Shown here one piece after another: positions 1 through 6,869 of a DNA stretch of 13,647 nt. Position 1 is the stretch's first letter; each line of letters starts with the position of its first letter. The notes below the pieces were generated by a model. The model saw only the letters and a program-made list of their open reading frames with translations, had not been told where the DNA came from and did not search any database. The position numbers and the translations under genes were made by a program. Origin of the DNA: CAIJXV01 sp964497135 (GTDB lineage Bacteria > Verrucomicrobiota > Kiritimatiellia > CAIKKV01 > CAIJXV01). Location of the stretch: NCBI GenBank assembly GCA_964497135.1, contig CAZCDO010000103.1, forward strand, positions 1 to 13,647. Reading direction: 5' to 3'.

Positions 1-887
1 CCGGGGATTTCGAAGACCTGCTCGATGATGACCGAGCCGGAGAACATGACCGTGAGGATGCCGCCGATGCCGGTGGCGATCGGGATCAGGGCATTCCGGA
101 AAGCGTGGCCCCAAATCGCGTGGCGGAAGGTTCCCCCCTTGGCGAGAACGGTCCGGACATAATCCCGGCTAATCTGTTCGAGCAGGGCATTTTTCATCAG
201 GAGTGTGAGCACGGCGAAATTTCCGATGACATAGCAAAGGACCGGGAGGGCCATATGGCGGGCGATATCGAGGCTTTTACCGAGGGGGGAGAGGGCGGCA
301 AACCCATCCGAATGAAATCCGGCGAGGGGGAGGACATCCCAAAAGGCTTCGTGCGTACCGCAGAAGAGCATTTTCAGGAGCATACCAAAGGCAAAGGCCG
401 GGAGGGCGTAACCGATGAAGACCAGCAGGCTGGAGAAGGCATCGAAGGCGCCGCCCTGCCGCAGGGCCTTGGCGATTCCAAGCGGGATGCAGATCAGGTA
501 GCTCAGCAGGAAGCCGGTCAGGCCGAAGATGAGCGAGACCGGGAAGCGTTGACGGATGAGTTCCCAGGCGGTTTTGTTGGGGAATCGGTAGGATTCCATG
601 CGCATGCCCATGCGGTCTTCGACGAGCCAGCGCCAGTAACGGATCGGCAGGGGTTGATCGAAACGGAAGCGCACCTGAAGGGCCAGGCGCTGCTCGGGCG
701 AAATGGTGGCGAGGGCGCCGGTGCCGGGACGGGACTCACCCGATCCGATACCCCGGATCTGGAGCAGAGCTTGTTCCACGGGACCGCCTGGGACCACCTG
801 GGTGATGGCGAAACAGAGGAGCGTGATGCCCAAAAAGGTGGGGATGATCAATAATAGACGGCGGATGAAATAGGATAAGCGTTCCAT
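1..887 (-). CDS. yejB: YejB-like peptide ABC transporter permease (3' end cut by window edge)
   Basis: This is an inner-membrane permease subunit of a peptide ABC importer of the YejABEF (microcin C type) branch of the Dpp/Opp family. The 295 visible residues start MERLSYFIRRLLLIIPTFLG and show five hydrophobic segments, at about residues 9-29, 114-137, 152-174, 211-231 and 266-288. The permease (EAA-type) region that docks the ATPase lies around residues 241-275 and includes RNALIPIATGIGG, which closely resembles YejB. The long periplasmic loop after TM1 (about 40-110) is also YejB-like. E. coli YejB is about 364 residues, so roughly 65 C-terminal residues lie beyond position 1. The ATG is 5 nt after the binding-protein stop and has no close Shine-Dalgarno, so translation is probably coupled to that gene. 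The partner permease and ATPase (YejE and YejF types) would lie off the left edge. Family assignment is strong; the exact transported peptide is unknown. Confidence 0.92.
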   Translation of the reverse strand, partial: MERLSYFIRRLLLIIPTFLGITLLCFAITQVVPGGPVEQALLQIRGIGSGESRPGTGALATISPEQRLALQVRFRFDQPLPIRYWRWLVEDRMGMRMESYRFPNKTAWELIRQRFPVSLIFGLTGFLLSYLICIPLGIAKALRQGGAFDAFSSLLVFIGYALPAFAFGMLLKMLFCGTHEAFWDVLPLAGFHSDGFAALSPLGKSLDIARHMALPVLCYVIGNFAVLTLLMKNALLEQISRDYVRTVLAKGGTFRHAIWGHAFRNALIPIATGIGGILTVMFSGSVIIEQVFEIP

Positions 888-892
888 GGATC

Positions 893-2653
893 TTAGGGCT
901 TAAAAACCTCGTCGAAAACAACGGTGGGTTTCGCTGCGGGGAGCGATTTGCCGGACAGCCGGGCATCCCGGAGAGCCGCCGCGGAATCTTCGTCCGCCCA
1001 CCAATACCAGTAGGCGGCGCGTTCGTCGCCGTATTTGGAGAGGACCGTGGGGGGGGTGCCGAATTTATTCCAGTACAACAGGCGGGTATAGTCAATGTTC
1101 CACAACAGGGCATAGGGATGCCGCGCAAAGACCCGACGGTCGATGTCCCGGCAGATGGCGTGGCGGGCGGCGGGATCGAACAGGGTTTTCTGGCGTTCGA
1201 TCAGGGCATCGACATCCGGGTCGCTGAATCCGGCGATGTTGTTGCCACTACGTGCGGCCTCCTTGGTGGACCACATCGGTTCGGGGTCCTTGAAGAGCGA
1301 GGAGCCCCAGGCAACCCAGGTCATATCGAAATTGAATTCCTCCATGTCTCGGGTCCAGGCGGCAGCGTCCTTGGTGTCCATTTTCAGTTCGATCCCGACA
1401 TCGCGCAGGTCCTCGGCATAGATGGCCAGAAATTTATCGGTGGAGCCTTCGCGGGAGAGGAAATGAAAACGGAAGGGGTGACCGTCCTTTTCGAGCAGGC
1501 CGGAGGAGGGATTGGCTTTCCAGCCGGCGTCGGCGAGCAGTTGGCGGGCGCGGTTTTTATCGAAGGGGACGGGCTCCACCGGGCAGGGCCGTTCAGCCGA
1601 GTAGAGATCTTCGAAATAGGAGCGGTGCAGGAAATACTGGTCATACATGAGGGTGCGATTCATTTTGGGGCGATTGAGCAGGAGGGCCATGGCTTCGCGG
1701 ATACGGACATCGTTAAAGGGCGGGCGGCGGAGGTTCATGGCGAAACCCTGGAGCCCGACCGGGTTGTAATTCTTGATCTTTTGTTTAAGAATCCAATTCC
1801 GGTCAAACTTTTCGCCGCCGGTTTCATTGACCCAGATACGGGCCATATAGACGGGGAAGAGATCGATTTCACCTTTTTTGAAAGCTTCGAAGGCGTTTTC
1901 CTGTTCGGCAAAAAACTTGAATCGCAACCGGTCGAAATTTCCGATCCCCCGGGCGGAGGGGGCGGAGCGATTCCACCAGTTGGTGCGGCGGTCGAGGGCG
2001 ACCGAAACTCCTTCGGTATGCGGACCGAGCCGGTATGGGCCGGAAACGACGGGAAAGCTGAAATTGATCTTGTTGAAATCCTGGGTGGCATAGATGTGGC
2101 GGGGGAGGATCTGGAATCCGCCGGCGGCGTTCAGGTTGCGCCAGTGAATTTGCTTGGCCCGGAAGATAATCTGGCGATCATTGACAACTTCGGGCGGATC
2201 GAAAATTTCGAGAGGCCCCTTGTTGGGGCCGGTGAGGTTGGTGGGATTCAAAATGGCATCGAATGTCCAGCGGACGTCGTGGGCGGTAACGGGTTGTCCA
2301 TCGCTCCAGCGCGCCTGGGGATTGAGCCAAAAGGTAAAGGTGCGCTGGTCGTCGCTGATGGACCAGCGTTCTGCGAGGGCGGGTTCGAATTCGAGCGTAA
2401 GGGGATTCATGCCCAAGAGATTCTCGTAGAGAGCGCCGAAGAGTTCAGCGGAGAAAGAGTTGTTGTCGAGGTAGTAGTTGAAGCTTTTCGGGGAGGGACC
2501 GGCATAGATGACCATTTCTCCGCCGGGCACCGCGAACGGACTGGCGAGCGGGTTGATTTGATCGTGCCAACCGGGTTTCGGGAATAGTTGATCGGCGTCG
2601 ACTGAGCCGACGAGGAGACCGGCCAGCAAGAGGCCGGCAATTGAAATTTTCAT
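893..2653 (-). CDS. yejA: YejA-like periplasmic oligopeptide-binding protein (SBP family 5)
   Basis: This 586-residue extracellular solute-binding protein of family 5 captures peptides in the periplasm and delivers them to the YejB-type permease encoded just downstream. A signal peptide is visible (MKISIAGLLLAGLLVGSVDA), with probable cleavage after VDA. The mature protein has family features: an N-terminal lobe with LYENLLGMNPLTLEFEPALA, then WSISDDQRTFTFWLNP and WSDGQPVTAHDVRWTFDAI, and a C-terminal lobe with FNFDMTWVAWGSS. Its length is close to E. coli YejA (about 604). An AGGGGAG at 2664-2670 lies about 10 nt before the ATG. A candidate sigma-70 promoter lies at 2687-2715. Gene order yejA-yejB with a 5-nt gap indicates one transcript. 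Substrate specificity (general peptides, muropeptides or a microcin-like peptide) cannot be read from sequence. Confidence 0.93.
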   Translation of the reverse strand: MKISIAGLLLAGLLVGSVDADQLFPKPGWHDQINPLASPFAVPGGEMVIYAGPSPKSFNYYLDNNSFSAELFGALYENLLGMNPLTLEFEPALAERWSISDDQRTFTFWLNPQARWSDGQPVTAHDVRWTFDAILNPTNLTGPNKGPLEIFDPPEVVNDRQIIFRAKQIHWRNLNAAGGFQILPRHIYATQDFNKINFSFPVVSGPYRLGPHTEGVSVALDRRTNWWNRSAPSARGIGNFDRLRFKFFAEQENAFEAFKKGEIDLFPVYMARIWVNETGGEKFDRNWILKQKIKNYNPVGLQGFAMNLRRPPFNDVRIREAMALLLNRPKMNRTLMYDQYFLHRSYFEDLYSAERPCPVEPVPFDKNRARQLLADAGWKANPSSGLLEKDGHPFRFHFLSREGSTDKFLAIYAEDLRDVGIELKMDTKDAAAWTRDMEEFNFDMTWVAWGSSLFKDPEPMWSTKEAARSGNNIAGFSDPDVDALIERQKTLFDPAARHAICRDIDRRVFARHPYALLWNIDYTRLLYWNKFGTPPTVLSKYGDERAAYWYWWADEDSAAALRDARLSGKSLPAAKPTVVFDEVFKP

Positions 2654-2686
2654 GGTGAGGTGGCTCCCCTTTTACGATGGGTCTTG

Positions 2687-2715
2687 AAGATACAGGGAAA
2701 GGCCGGAACTCGCAA
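2687..2715 (-). promoter_or_regulatory. Candidate sigma-70-like promoter for yejA
   Basis: On the minus strand, TTGCGA (2710-2715) resembles a -35 box (4 of 6). A 17-nt spacer separates it from TATCTT (2687-2692), a -10-like box (4 of 6). Transcription would begin around 2680 and leave a leader of about 27 nt with the AGGGGAG ribosome site. The spacing is ideal but both boxes are imperfect, and promoter rules in this lineage are not well known. Confidence 0.4.
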
Positions 2716-2791
2716 GCCGAGAGACGGTGGGGCAGCCGTTGTCCCCCGCCATGGACCCACTTGCGAGCGAATTCCGAGCTGAATGCCGAGC

Positions 2792-2820
2792 TTGTGTTTC
2801 GAACTCTGTTTTGACACAAT
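2792..2820 (+). promoter_or_regulatory. Weak candidate promoter for the PAS-domain gene
   Basis: TTGTGT (2792-2797), a 17-nt spacer and CACAAT (2815-2820) form a weak sigma-70-like pair upstream of the AGGAGG site. A perfect TTGACA also occurs at 2811-2816, but it is too near the start codon and has no -10 box at the right distance. Only one model can be right, and neither is strong. Confidence 0.2.
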
Positions 2821-2830
2821 TTTTGCTTTT

Positions 2831-2836
2831 AGGAGG
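2831..2836 (+). promoter_or_regulatory. Shine-Dalgarno AGGAGG that sets the PAS-gene start
   Basis: AGGAGG lies 10 nt before the ATG at 2847. The frame stays open to an ATG at 2727, but that codon has no comparable site and the extra 40 residues look like translated intergenic DNA. The consensus site therefore favours 2847. Confidence 0.8.
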
Positions 2837-2846
2837 ATCGATCCGG

Positions 2847-4469
2847 ATGAGCGACGAACAACCCTCAGCGGCTCCAGCCTATTCCAAAGTCGAGGATACC
2901 GCCGAACTGGTCCGGCGGCTCTGTGTGGCCCTGACAAATGCCGAGATGTTTGGGGTCGATCATCCCGTGGCGAAAAAAGACATCACGGCCGCCTATGACT
3001 GGTTGGCGGGTATTTTCAGCCGGCGCAAAGAGCCCATGGTGATCAATATTTCCGGCCGGCATATGCTCATCGACGGCATTACGTTGGAGGAAAAGAATCC
3101 GCTGGTGGCCAAATTCGCGGGGCGGCTCGATGGCATCCATGTCAACAACCTGCGGTTCGAGGAGGCCTTGTCCGTCGAGGAATTCCTGGCCTTCTTCGCA
3201 ATTCTTTCCAAGGGCGTGAAATATATCGATGCGCAGGGCGGTTTTGCGAACTTATTGCAAACCCACCAAGTGACCCACGTCAAGCTCCGCGATATCAGCT
3301 ATGTCATGATCACGGAAGAGCAAAAGGTGGTTAGCCGGGATTCCAAAATCGTGGGGGGTGAAGGCAATTCCGTTGAAAACGATGCAGAAATCACCCAATA
3401 CCTGGTGAGTCGTATTTTGCAGAAGGGTGACGAGGTGAAATGGCTGCTGACCGCCATGAAAAACGCGCCGGATCAAATGGCGGAGCGCATTCAGGAAGGT
3501 TTGGAATTGGCCGTCTCCCGGGCGGAAAGTGGACTCGCGCCGAACGACGATACCCTGGACACCCTTCTTAAGAACATTCGAATGGTCGGGGGCAGTTTGG
3601 TGGATGAAACGACCGGGGATCTCAAAGATGGCCAGGAAGACCTTGAAAAAGCGGTGCTGACGCTGGAAAATGAAGTGCGGATGCGGTCCCGCAAGCTGAC
3701 CTCATCCTCAGTTGCCACCGGCTTCATCAACGAAATCCTGGCGGTCATCTCGTCCTATTCCGATCGGGTTCGCGCCAAGCAGATCTCCAATGAGTTTTTG
3801 AAAGGCGAACACAATCTCCGGCAGACCGAAAAACTCCTGCGGGACCTCACGCCGCAAGATGAGCCCGGAGAGCGCTTTCTATTTCGCCTGCGGGACTTGT
3901 TGTTGAAAAAAGGACTGACCGAGGAGGCGTTGGAGAAGCTGGTCGGGGCTTTGAGCCAACCCCCCCGGTCCCGGGCCAAGCCCCGTAAACCCCGTAAACC
4001 GTTGGAACAGGCAGTGGTCGACGGAATTGCCCGCCGGATTGAGAAACTAAATCTGACCGGTCCGCAAGCGCAGGAGACCATCGAGAGCCTGGGCGCGTTC
4101 GTCGAACAGCGCGCGCGAGAGAAAGCCGGAGCCATTCGGGAGGAGGTGGACCAGTTGCGGAAATCCACCGAGAAACGCAATCGGGTTCTGGAATCGGTCC
4201 CCACCGGTGTGGTGTTATGGACCGCGGAAGGGCAAGTGGAATTGATCAATCCGTCCGCCCAACAGGCGTTGGGCAATCCAGCCGGAATCGTTTTGAAACC
4301 GGAATTAAAAGCGTTTTTGGCAACCGGATCATTTCCCCTTCTGGCGCCGCCGCAGGACTCCCAGGTTGCGGGGCTGACCGAAGACGATATGCGTTTGTTG
4401 ATGGCTATTTCCCAAATTATCCCCGATGAAAATGGGGAGGCGTGTGGGGTTATCTTGCGGAGTGTGTGA
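2847..4469 (+). CDS. Cytoplasmic protein with coiled coil and C-terminal PAS-like domain
   Basis: This 540-residue soluble protein has no signal peptide or membrane segment. An N-terminal alpha/beta region (about 15-135) begins with a helix containing LVRRLCVALTNAEMFGVDHP; a similar 'HP' helix is found at the front of some bacterial signalling proteins, but I cannot name the domain. A helical middle section follows, then a basic linker near residue 380 (KPRKPRKP). After it come a long charged helix or coiled coil (about 420-446) and a PAS-like segment starting VPTGVVLWTAEGQVELINPS (about 449-540). That order (helix, 'ESVPTGV', 'INPSA') is the usual sensor input of histidine kinases and cyclic-di-GMP enzymes, yet no kinase, HD-GYP or GGDEF follows and the protein ends with the PAS fold. 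It may sense a ligand or act as a protein-binding adaptor. The next gene begins 47 nt downstream, so the two may be co-transcribed. Existence of the gene is firm; function is open. Confidence 0.85.
   Translation: MSDEQPSAAPAYSKVEDTAELVRRLCVALTNAEMFGVDHPVAKKDITAAYDWLAGIFSRRKEPMVINISGRHMLIDGITLEEKNPLVAKFAGRLDGIHVNNLRFEEALSVEEFLAFFAILSKGVKYIDAQGGFANLLQTHQVTHVKLRDISYVMITEEQKVVSRDSKIVGGEGNSVENDAEITQYLVSRILQKGDEVKWLLTAMKNAPDQMAERIQEGLELAVSRAESGLAPNDDTLDTLLKNIRMVGGSLVDETTGDLKDGQEDLEKAVLTLENEVRMRSRKLTSSSVATGFINEILAVISSYSDRVRAKQISNEFLKGEHNLRQTEKLLRDLTPQDEPGERFLFRLRDLLLKKGLTEEALEKLVGALSQPPRSRAKPRKPRKPLEQAVVDGIARRIEKLNLTGPQAQETIESLGAFVEQRAREKAGAIREEVDQLRKSTEKRNRVLESVPTGVVLWTAEGQVELINPSAQQALGNPAGIVLKPELKAFLATGSFPLLAPPQDSQVAGLTEDDMRLLMAISQIIPDENGEACGVILRSV
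3982..3999 (+). repeat. 9-bp tandem duplication in the linker of the PAS protein
   Basis: CCCGTAAAC occurs twice head to tail and encodes the RKPRKP part of a basic, proline-rich linker at about residues 379-384. This looks like a small slippage duplication in a flexible hinge that separates the helical middle region from the C-terminal coiled coil and PAS domain. Confidence 0.6.
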
Positions 4470-4505
4470 CGACCGGCGGTTATGAATTTCCCAACCGGGA
4501 AGAGC

Positions 4506-4509
4506 GGAG
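4506..4509 (+). promoter_or_regulatory. Shine-Dalgarno GGAG for the PQQ-propeller gene
   Basis: GGAG ends 7 nt before the ATG at 4517. The frame is open back to an ATG at 4442, but that start would overlap the previous gene by 28 nt and would put 25 extra polar residues in front of the signal peptide. The site supports the 4517 start. Confidence 0.6.
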
Positions 4510-4516
4510 TAATCGA

Positions 4517-5737
4517 ATGACGAGAGACATGAGCTGGCGGGGGAGGCCGGGATCCTTTCGAGGCCTATTTTCGAGGTGGATTGGGTTTGTCGGGGTCGGG
4601 TTGGCGCTGGGTTGCCAAGGGCTGATTCTGTCCTGCCCGGCGGCGGAGAAGGTCGGATTTCGAGGGGACGGATCGGGACTCTATCCTAAAGCCAAACCCG
4701 TATTGGAGTGGTCGCCGACCAGCAATGTCGTCTGGAAAACCGCTCTGACCAACTGGTCGAATGCGAGTCCCATCCTGGTTGGGGACCGGCTTTTTGTTTG
4801 CGCCGAACCGGCGACGTTGATCTGCGTGTCGGCGGAGACCGGGGCGATTCTCTGGCAGGATTCCCTGGTCGACCTGCCCCAGCCGCCACCGTCCACTCAT
4901 GCCGTGAATGGTTACACCTCGGCCACGCCCTGCAGTGACGGGCGGCGGGTGTGGATGGTGTTTGGGCATGGTGTGGTGGCGTGCTGGTCGGTTACCGGCG
5001 AGCGCTTATGGACGGTGACTCTCGAGAAACCGCCGCATGGCTGGGGCGGATGTGTTTCACCCCGATTGGCCGGGGATACGCTGGTGGTTCAGTTCAATCA
5101 TCTATTTGGGCTGGACCCGGTCACGGGCGCCGAACGGTGGAAAACCAAAACTCCATGGGGGTGGGGTTCCCCCGTGGTAGCCCGGATTGGGAAAAAGGAC
5201 GTTCTCTATACGTGCAAGGGTGTGGCCTTCGATCCAGCCACCGGTCGGGAACTGGTGAAAGGCCTGGTCGCTCTGGATTACAACAGCCCTTCCCGGGTCG
5301 ATGGCGTCCTCTATTATCTTCAGCAAAAACCGCAGGCCTATGCCTTGCCTGAGAAACCCGAAGATCAGCCCCGACCCCTCTGGTCGGGTGTGTCCATCAC
5401 GGGCGATCGGTATTATGCCACGCCGCTGGTTCATGGGGGCTTAGTATATGCCATCAATCAAACCCATCAACTCACCGTTTTGGACCAGACCAACGGCGTT
5501 GTAGTATATTCGAAAAAAGTGGACTTTCTTAATGGCACGGGCTATCCCAGCCCCGCGCTGGCGGGCGATTATGTTTTTCTGTCCTCCGAAAACGGACAGA
5601 CCGTGGTCCTGAAAGCCGGACGGGAATATGAGGAAGTGGCGCGCAACACTTTGGAAGGATTTCGGTCCAGTCCGGTCTTTGCGGGGACCCGGATGTATAT
5701 CCGGGGTCAGAAATTCCTGTGGTGCATTGGACGCTAA
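4517..5737 (+). CDS. Secreted PQQ-type beta-propeller repeat protein (BamB-like fold)
   Basis: This 406-residue exported protein is predicted to be a beta-propeller built from PQQ-like blades. The N terminus has an Arg-rich stretch and then a hydrophobic core (WIGFVGVGLALGCQGLILS), with likely cleavage after CPAA. The mature part opens FRGDGSGLYPKAKPVLEWS and has recurring blade signatures: NASPILVGDRLFV, LICVSAETGAILWQ, VACWSVTGERLWTV, LFGLDPVTGAERWKT, LTVLDQTNGVVVY and SSPVFAGTRMYIRG. Such proteins are abundant in Planctomycetota and Verrucomicrobiota, where most are annotated only as PQQ-binding-like or BamB-like. The catalytic residues of true quinoprotein dehydrogenases are not evident, so a binding or scaffolding role in the periplasm is more likely than an enzyme. 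ATG at 4529 is an alternative start. It follows the PAS gene closely, but no functional link is shown. Confidence 0.85.
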   Translation: MTRDMSWRGRPGSFRGLFSRWIGFVGVGLALGCQGLILSCPAAEKVGFRGDGSGLYPKAKPVLEWSPTSNVVWKTALTNWSNASPILVGDRLFVCAEPATLICVSAETGAILWQDSLVDLPQPPPSTHAVNGYTSATPCSDGRRVWMVFGHGVVACWSVTGERLWTVTLEKPPHGWGGCVSPRLAGDTLVVQFNHLFGLDPVTGAERWKTKTPWGWGSPVVARIGKKDVLYTCKGVAFDPATGRELVKGLVALDYNSPSRVDGVLYYLQQKPQAYALPEKPEDQPRPLWSGVSITGDRYYATPLVHGGLVYAINQTHQLTVLDQTNGVVVYSKKVDFLNGTGYPSPALAGDYVFLSSENGQTVVLKAGREYEEVARNTLEGFRSSPVFAGTRMYIRGQKFLWCIGR

Positions 5738-5801
5738 TCCCCTTCGCGCGTGAGTTTGTTTTTGTCCGGTTGCCCCATAATCATTTCAAAGGGAGATCCA
5801 A
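5738..5801 (+). other. Short intergenic leader before the dehydrogenase gene
   Basis: This 64-bp gap has no convincing terminator hairpin and no clear promoter. It ends with AAGGGAG (5789-5795), 6 nt before the ATG at 5802, which is a good ribosome site. The dehydrogenase could be read through from the upstream gene or have its own promoter. Confidence 0.5.
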
Positions 5802-6773
5802 ATGAAAGTCGTGACGATTACTGAAGTGGGCAAAAAAGCCGAATTGACCGAACAGCCGATGCCCGAAATCGATTCCGACACCGTTCTGATCAAGACCCAG
5901 TATTCAGGAGTCAGCATCGGCACGGAAATGTGGGTGGCCACCGGCAAGCGGCTCGAAGGTCGCAAGGTGCCCTTTCCAGCGGCCGGGTACCAGTTGACGG
6001 GCGAAATTGTCAAAATGGGCGACCATGTGACCGGATTCGAGGGGGGGGAACGGGTGGTGGCGTTTGCCGGATCCGCACACGCCCAGTATGTCAAGGCGAA
6101 CAAAAATTACGTGCACAAGCTGGCCCAACCCTCGGCCGCCAAGGCTTGTGCCTTGTTTGTCATGCCGTCAGTGGGCGCGCACGCGTTGACGCATGCGGAT
6201 GTGAATACGGGCGACATCGTGTTGGTGGTCGGCCAGGGCTTGATCGGGCAATGCACGGCCCAATTGGCGCGACTGCGCGGGGCGTATGTGATCGCCAGCG
6301 AGGTGTCGAAAGAGCGCATCGCCATGTCCCAGAAAATTTGCGCGGACTGGGTGATCGATGCGTCCCAGGGCCCCGTCTCCGAACAGATGTTGAAGCGATT
6401 CCCGGACGGAGCGGATGTGGTGTTGGAGTCAACCGGATTTCAAGGACTATTGGAAGACGCGATGAAGTGTGTCCGGGCCGGTGGCTTGAATAAAGGCGGT
6501 AAATTCGTGTTCGAGGGATGGTATCCCGACACCGTGTCCTATACCTTCTCCATTCCCCACGGCAAACAATTGCAATGTTTTTATCCGGCGTTCATCGGGG
6601 AGCGGCCGAACCGCGAAGGCGTGTTGCGATTGATTCAGAGCGGCAAGCTGGAAATTGAGCCGTTGATTTCGCATCTCGTTCCTTGGAAAGAGTCCGCGAA
6701 GGTTTACACCCAGTTATTTTCCGCGGACCGGAATCGGTTCAACGGGATCGTCTTCGACTGGACGATGGATTGA
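5802..6773 (+). CDS. Zinc-less medium-chain (MDR) dehydrogenase family oxidoreductase
   Basis: This 323-residue protein of the medium-chain dehydrogenase/reductase superfamily is a likely NAD(P)-dependent oxidoreductase. The N-terminal GroES-like domain includes TVLIKTQYSGVSIGTEMWVA, AAGYQLTGEIVKMG and GERVVAFAGSAHAQYV. The Rossmann domain has VLVVGQGLIGQ (GxGxxG at about 144-149) and an acidic residue, E167, after the second strand, which favours NAD over NADP. The catalytic-zinc cysteine normally found as GICGTD or GVCHTD is replaced by GVSIGTE, and the four-cysteine structural zinc loop is missing. The gene therefore belongs to the zinc-independent 'SGxSxGTE' branch, which includes bacteriochlorophyllide dehydrogenase BchC and many uncharacterised sugar or polyol enzymes. 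No other photosynthesis gene is present, so BchC itself is not claimed. An AraC regulator lies downstream on the same strand. The substrate is unknown. Confidence 0.87.
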   Translation: MKVVTITEVGKKAELTEQPMPEIDSDTVLIKTQYSGVSIGTEMWVATGKRLEGRKVPFPAAGYQLTGEIVKMGDHVTGFEGGERVVAFAGSAHAQYVKANKNYVHKLAQPSAAKACALFVMPSVGAHALTHADVNTGDIVLVVGQGLIGQCTAQLARLRGAYVIASEVSKERIAMSQKICADWVIDASQGPVSEQMLKRFPDGADVVLESTGFQGLLEDAMKCVRAGGLNKGGKFVFEGWYPDTVSYTFSIPHGKQLQCFYPAFIGERPNREGVLRLIQSGKLEIEPLISHLVPWKESAKVYTQLFSADRNRFNGIVFDWTMD

Positions 6774-6786
6774 GCCCGAAGGGGCT
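6773..6786 (+). terminator. Small hairpin directly after the dehydrogenase stop
   Basis: AGCCC (6773-6777), a GAAG loop and GGGCT (6782-6786) form a perfect 5-bp stem starting on the last base of the stop codon. No T-run follows, so it is at best a weak or attenuating terminator. It could also be chance. Confidence 0.22.
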
Positions 6787-6856
6787 ACCTGCGGGATAGA
6801 GTGGTTGCCCTGGTTTTGCATCGGCAGATCCCCTCATCGGGCGGGGTGGGTTCTTC

Positions 6857-6861
6857 GGAGG
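6857..6861 (+). promoter_or_regulatory. Shine-Dalgarno GGAGG that sets the AraC-family gene start
   Basis: GGAGG lies 8 nt before the ATG at 6870. A GTG at 6801 in the same frame would add 23 residues that do not resemble an AraC sensor domain and has no such site. The ATG start is preferred. Confidence 0.75.
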
Positions 6862-6869
6862 ATGTCGGT

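Larger units (their letters stand above)
2654..2846. promoter_or_regulatory. Divergent intergenic region between yejA and the PAS-domain gene
   Basis: This 193-bp gap must hold promoters for both divergent genes. It has an 8-bp perfect inverted repeat, CTCGCAAG (2709-2716) and CTTGCGAG (2760-2767). Between the arms is a smaller potential hairpin: GGTGGGG pairs with CCCCGCC with one G-T wobble. On the right side three GAGC boxes recur at 2765, 2776 and 2788, two of them as the longer direct repeat CCGAGCT (2774-2780 and 2786-2792). The left arm overlaps the proposed yejA -35. These could be operators, but no known regulator motif is recognised. Confidence 0.5.

Noticed and set aside
105..854. 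249-codon plus-strand frame at the left end
   Set aside because: Antisense to the YejB-like permease, whose membrane segments and permease motif are clear.
1118..2587. Long plus-strand open frame (489 codons) across the yejA region
   Set aside because: It is antisense to a clear, full-length solute-binding protein. The translation shows no domain and the frame is open because of the G+C-rich codon pattern.
2727..2846. Upstream start for the PAS-domain protein
   Set aside because: The added 40 residues cover the promoter region and lack a ribosome site. AGGAGG before 2847 is much better.
4517..5737. Calling the propeller protein BamB or a quinoprotein dehydrogenase
   Set aside because: The fold is similar, but BAM-complex context and quinoprotein catalytic residues are not visible, so only the fold is claimed.
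5802..6773. Naming the dehydrogenase bchC
   Set aside because: Only the zinc-less motif is shared. No other bacteriochlorophyll gene is nearby, so the specific name is not supported.
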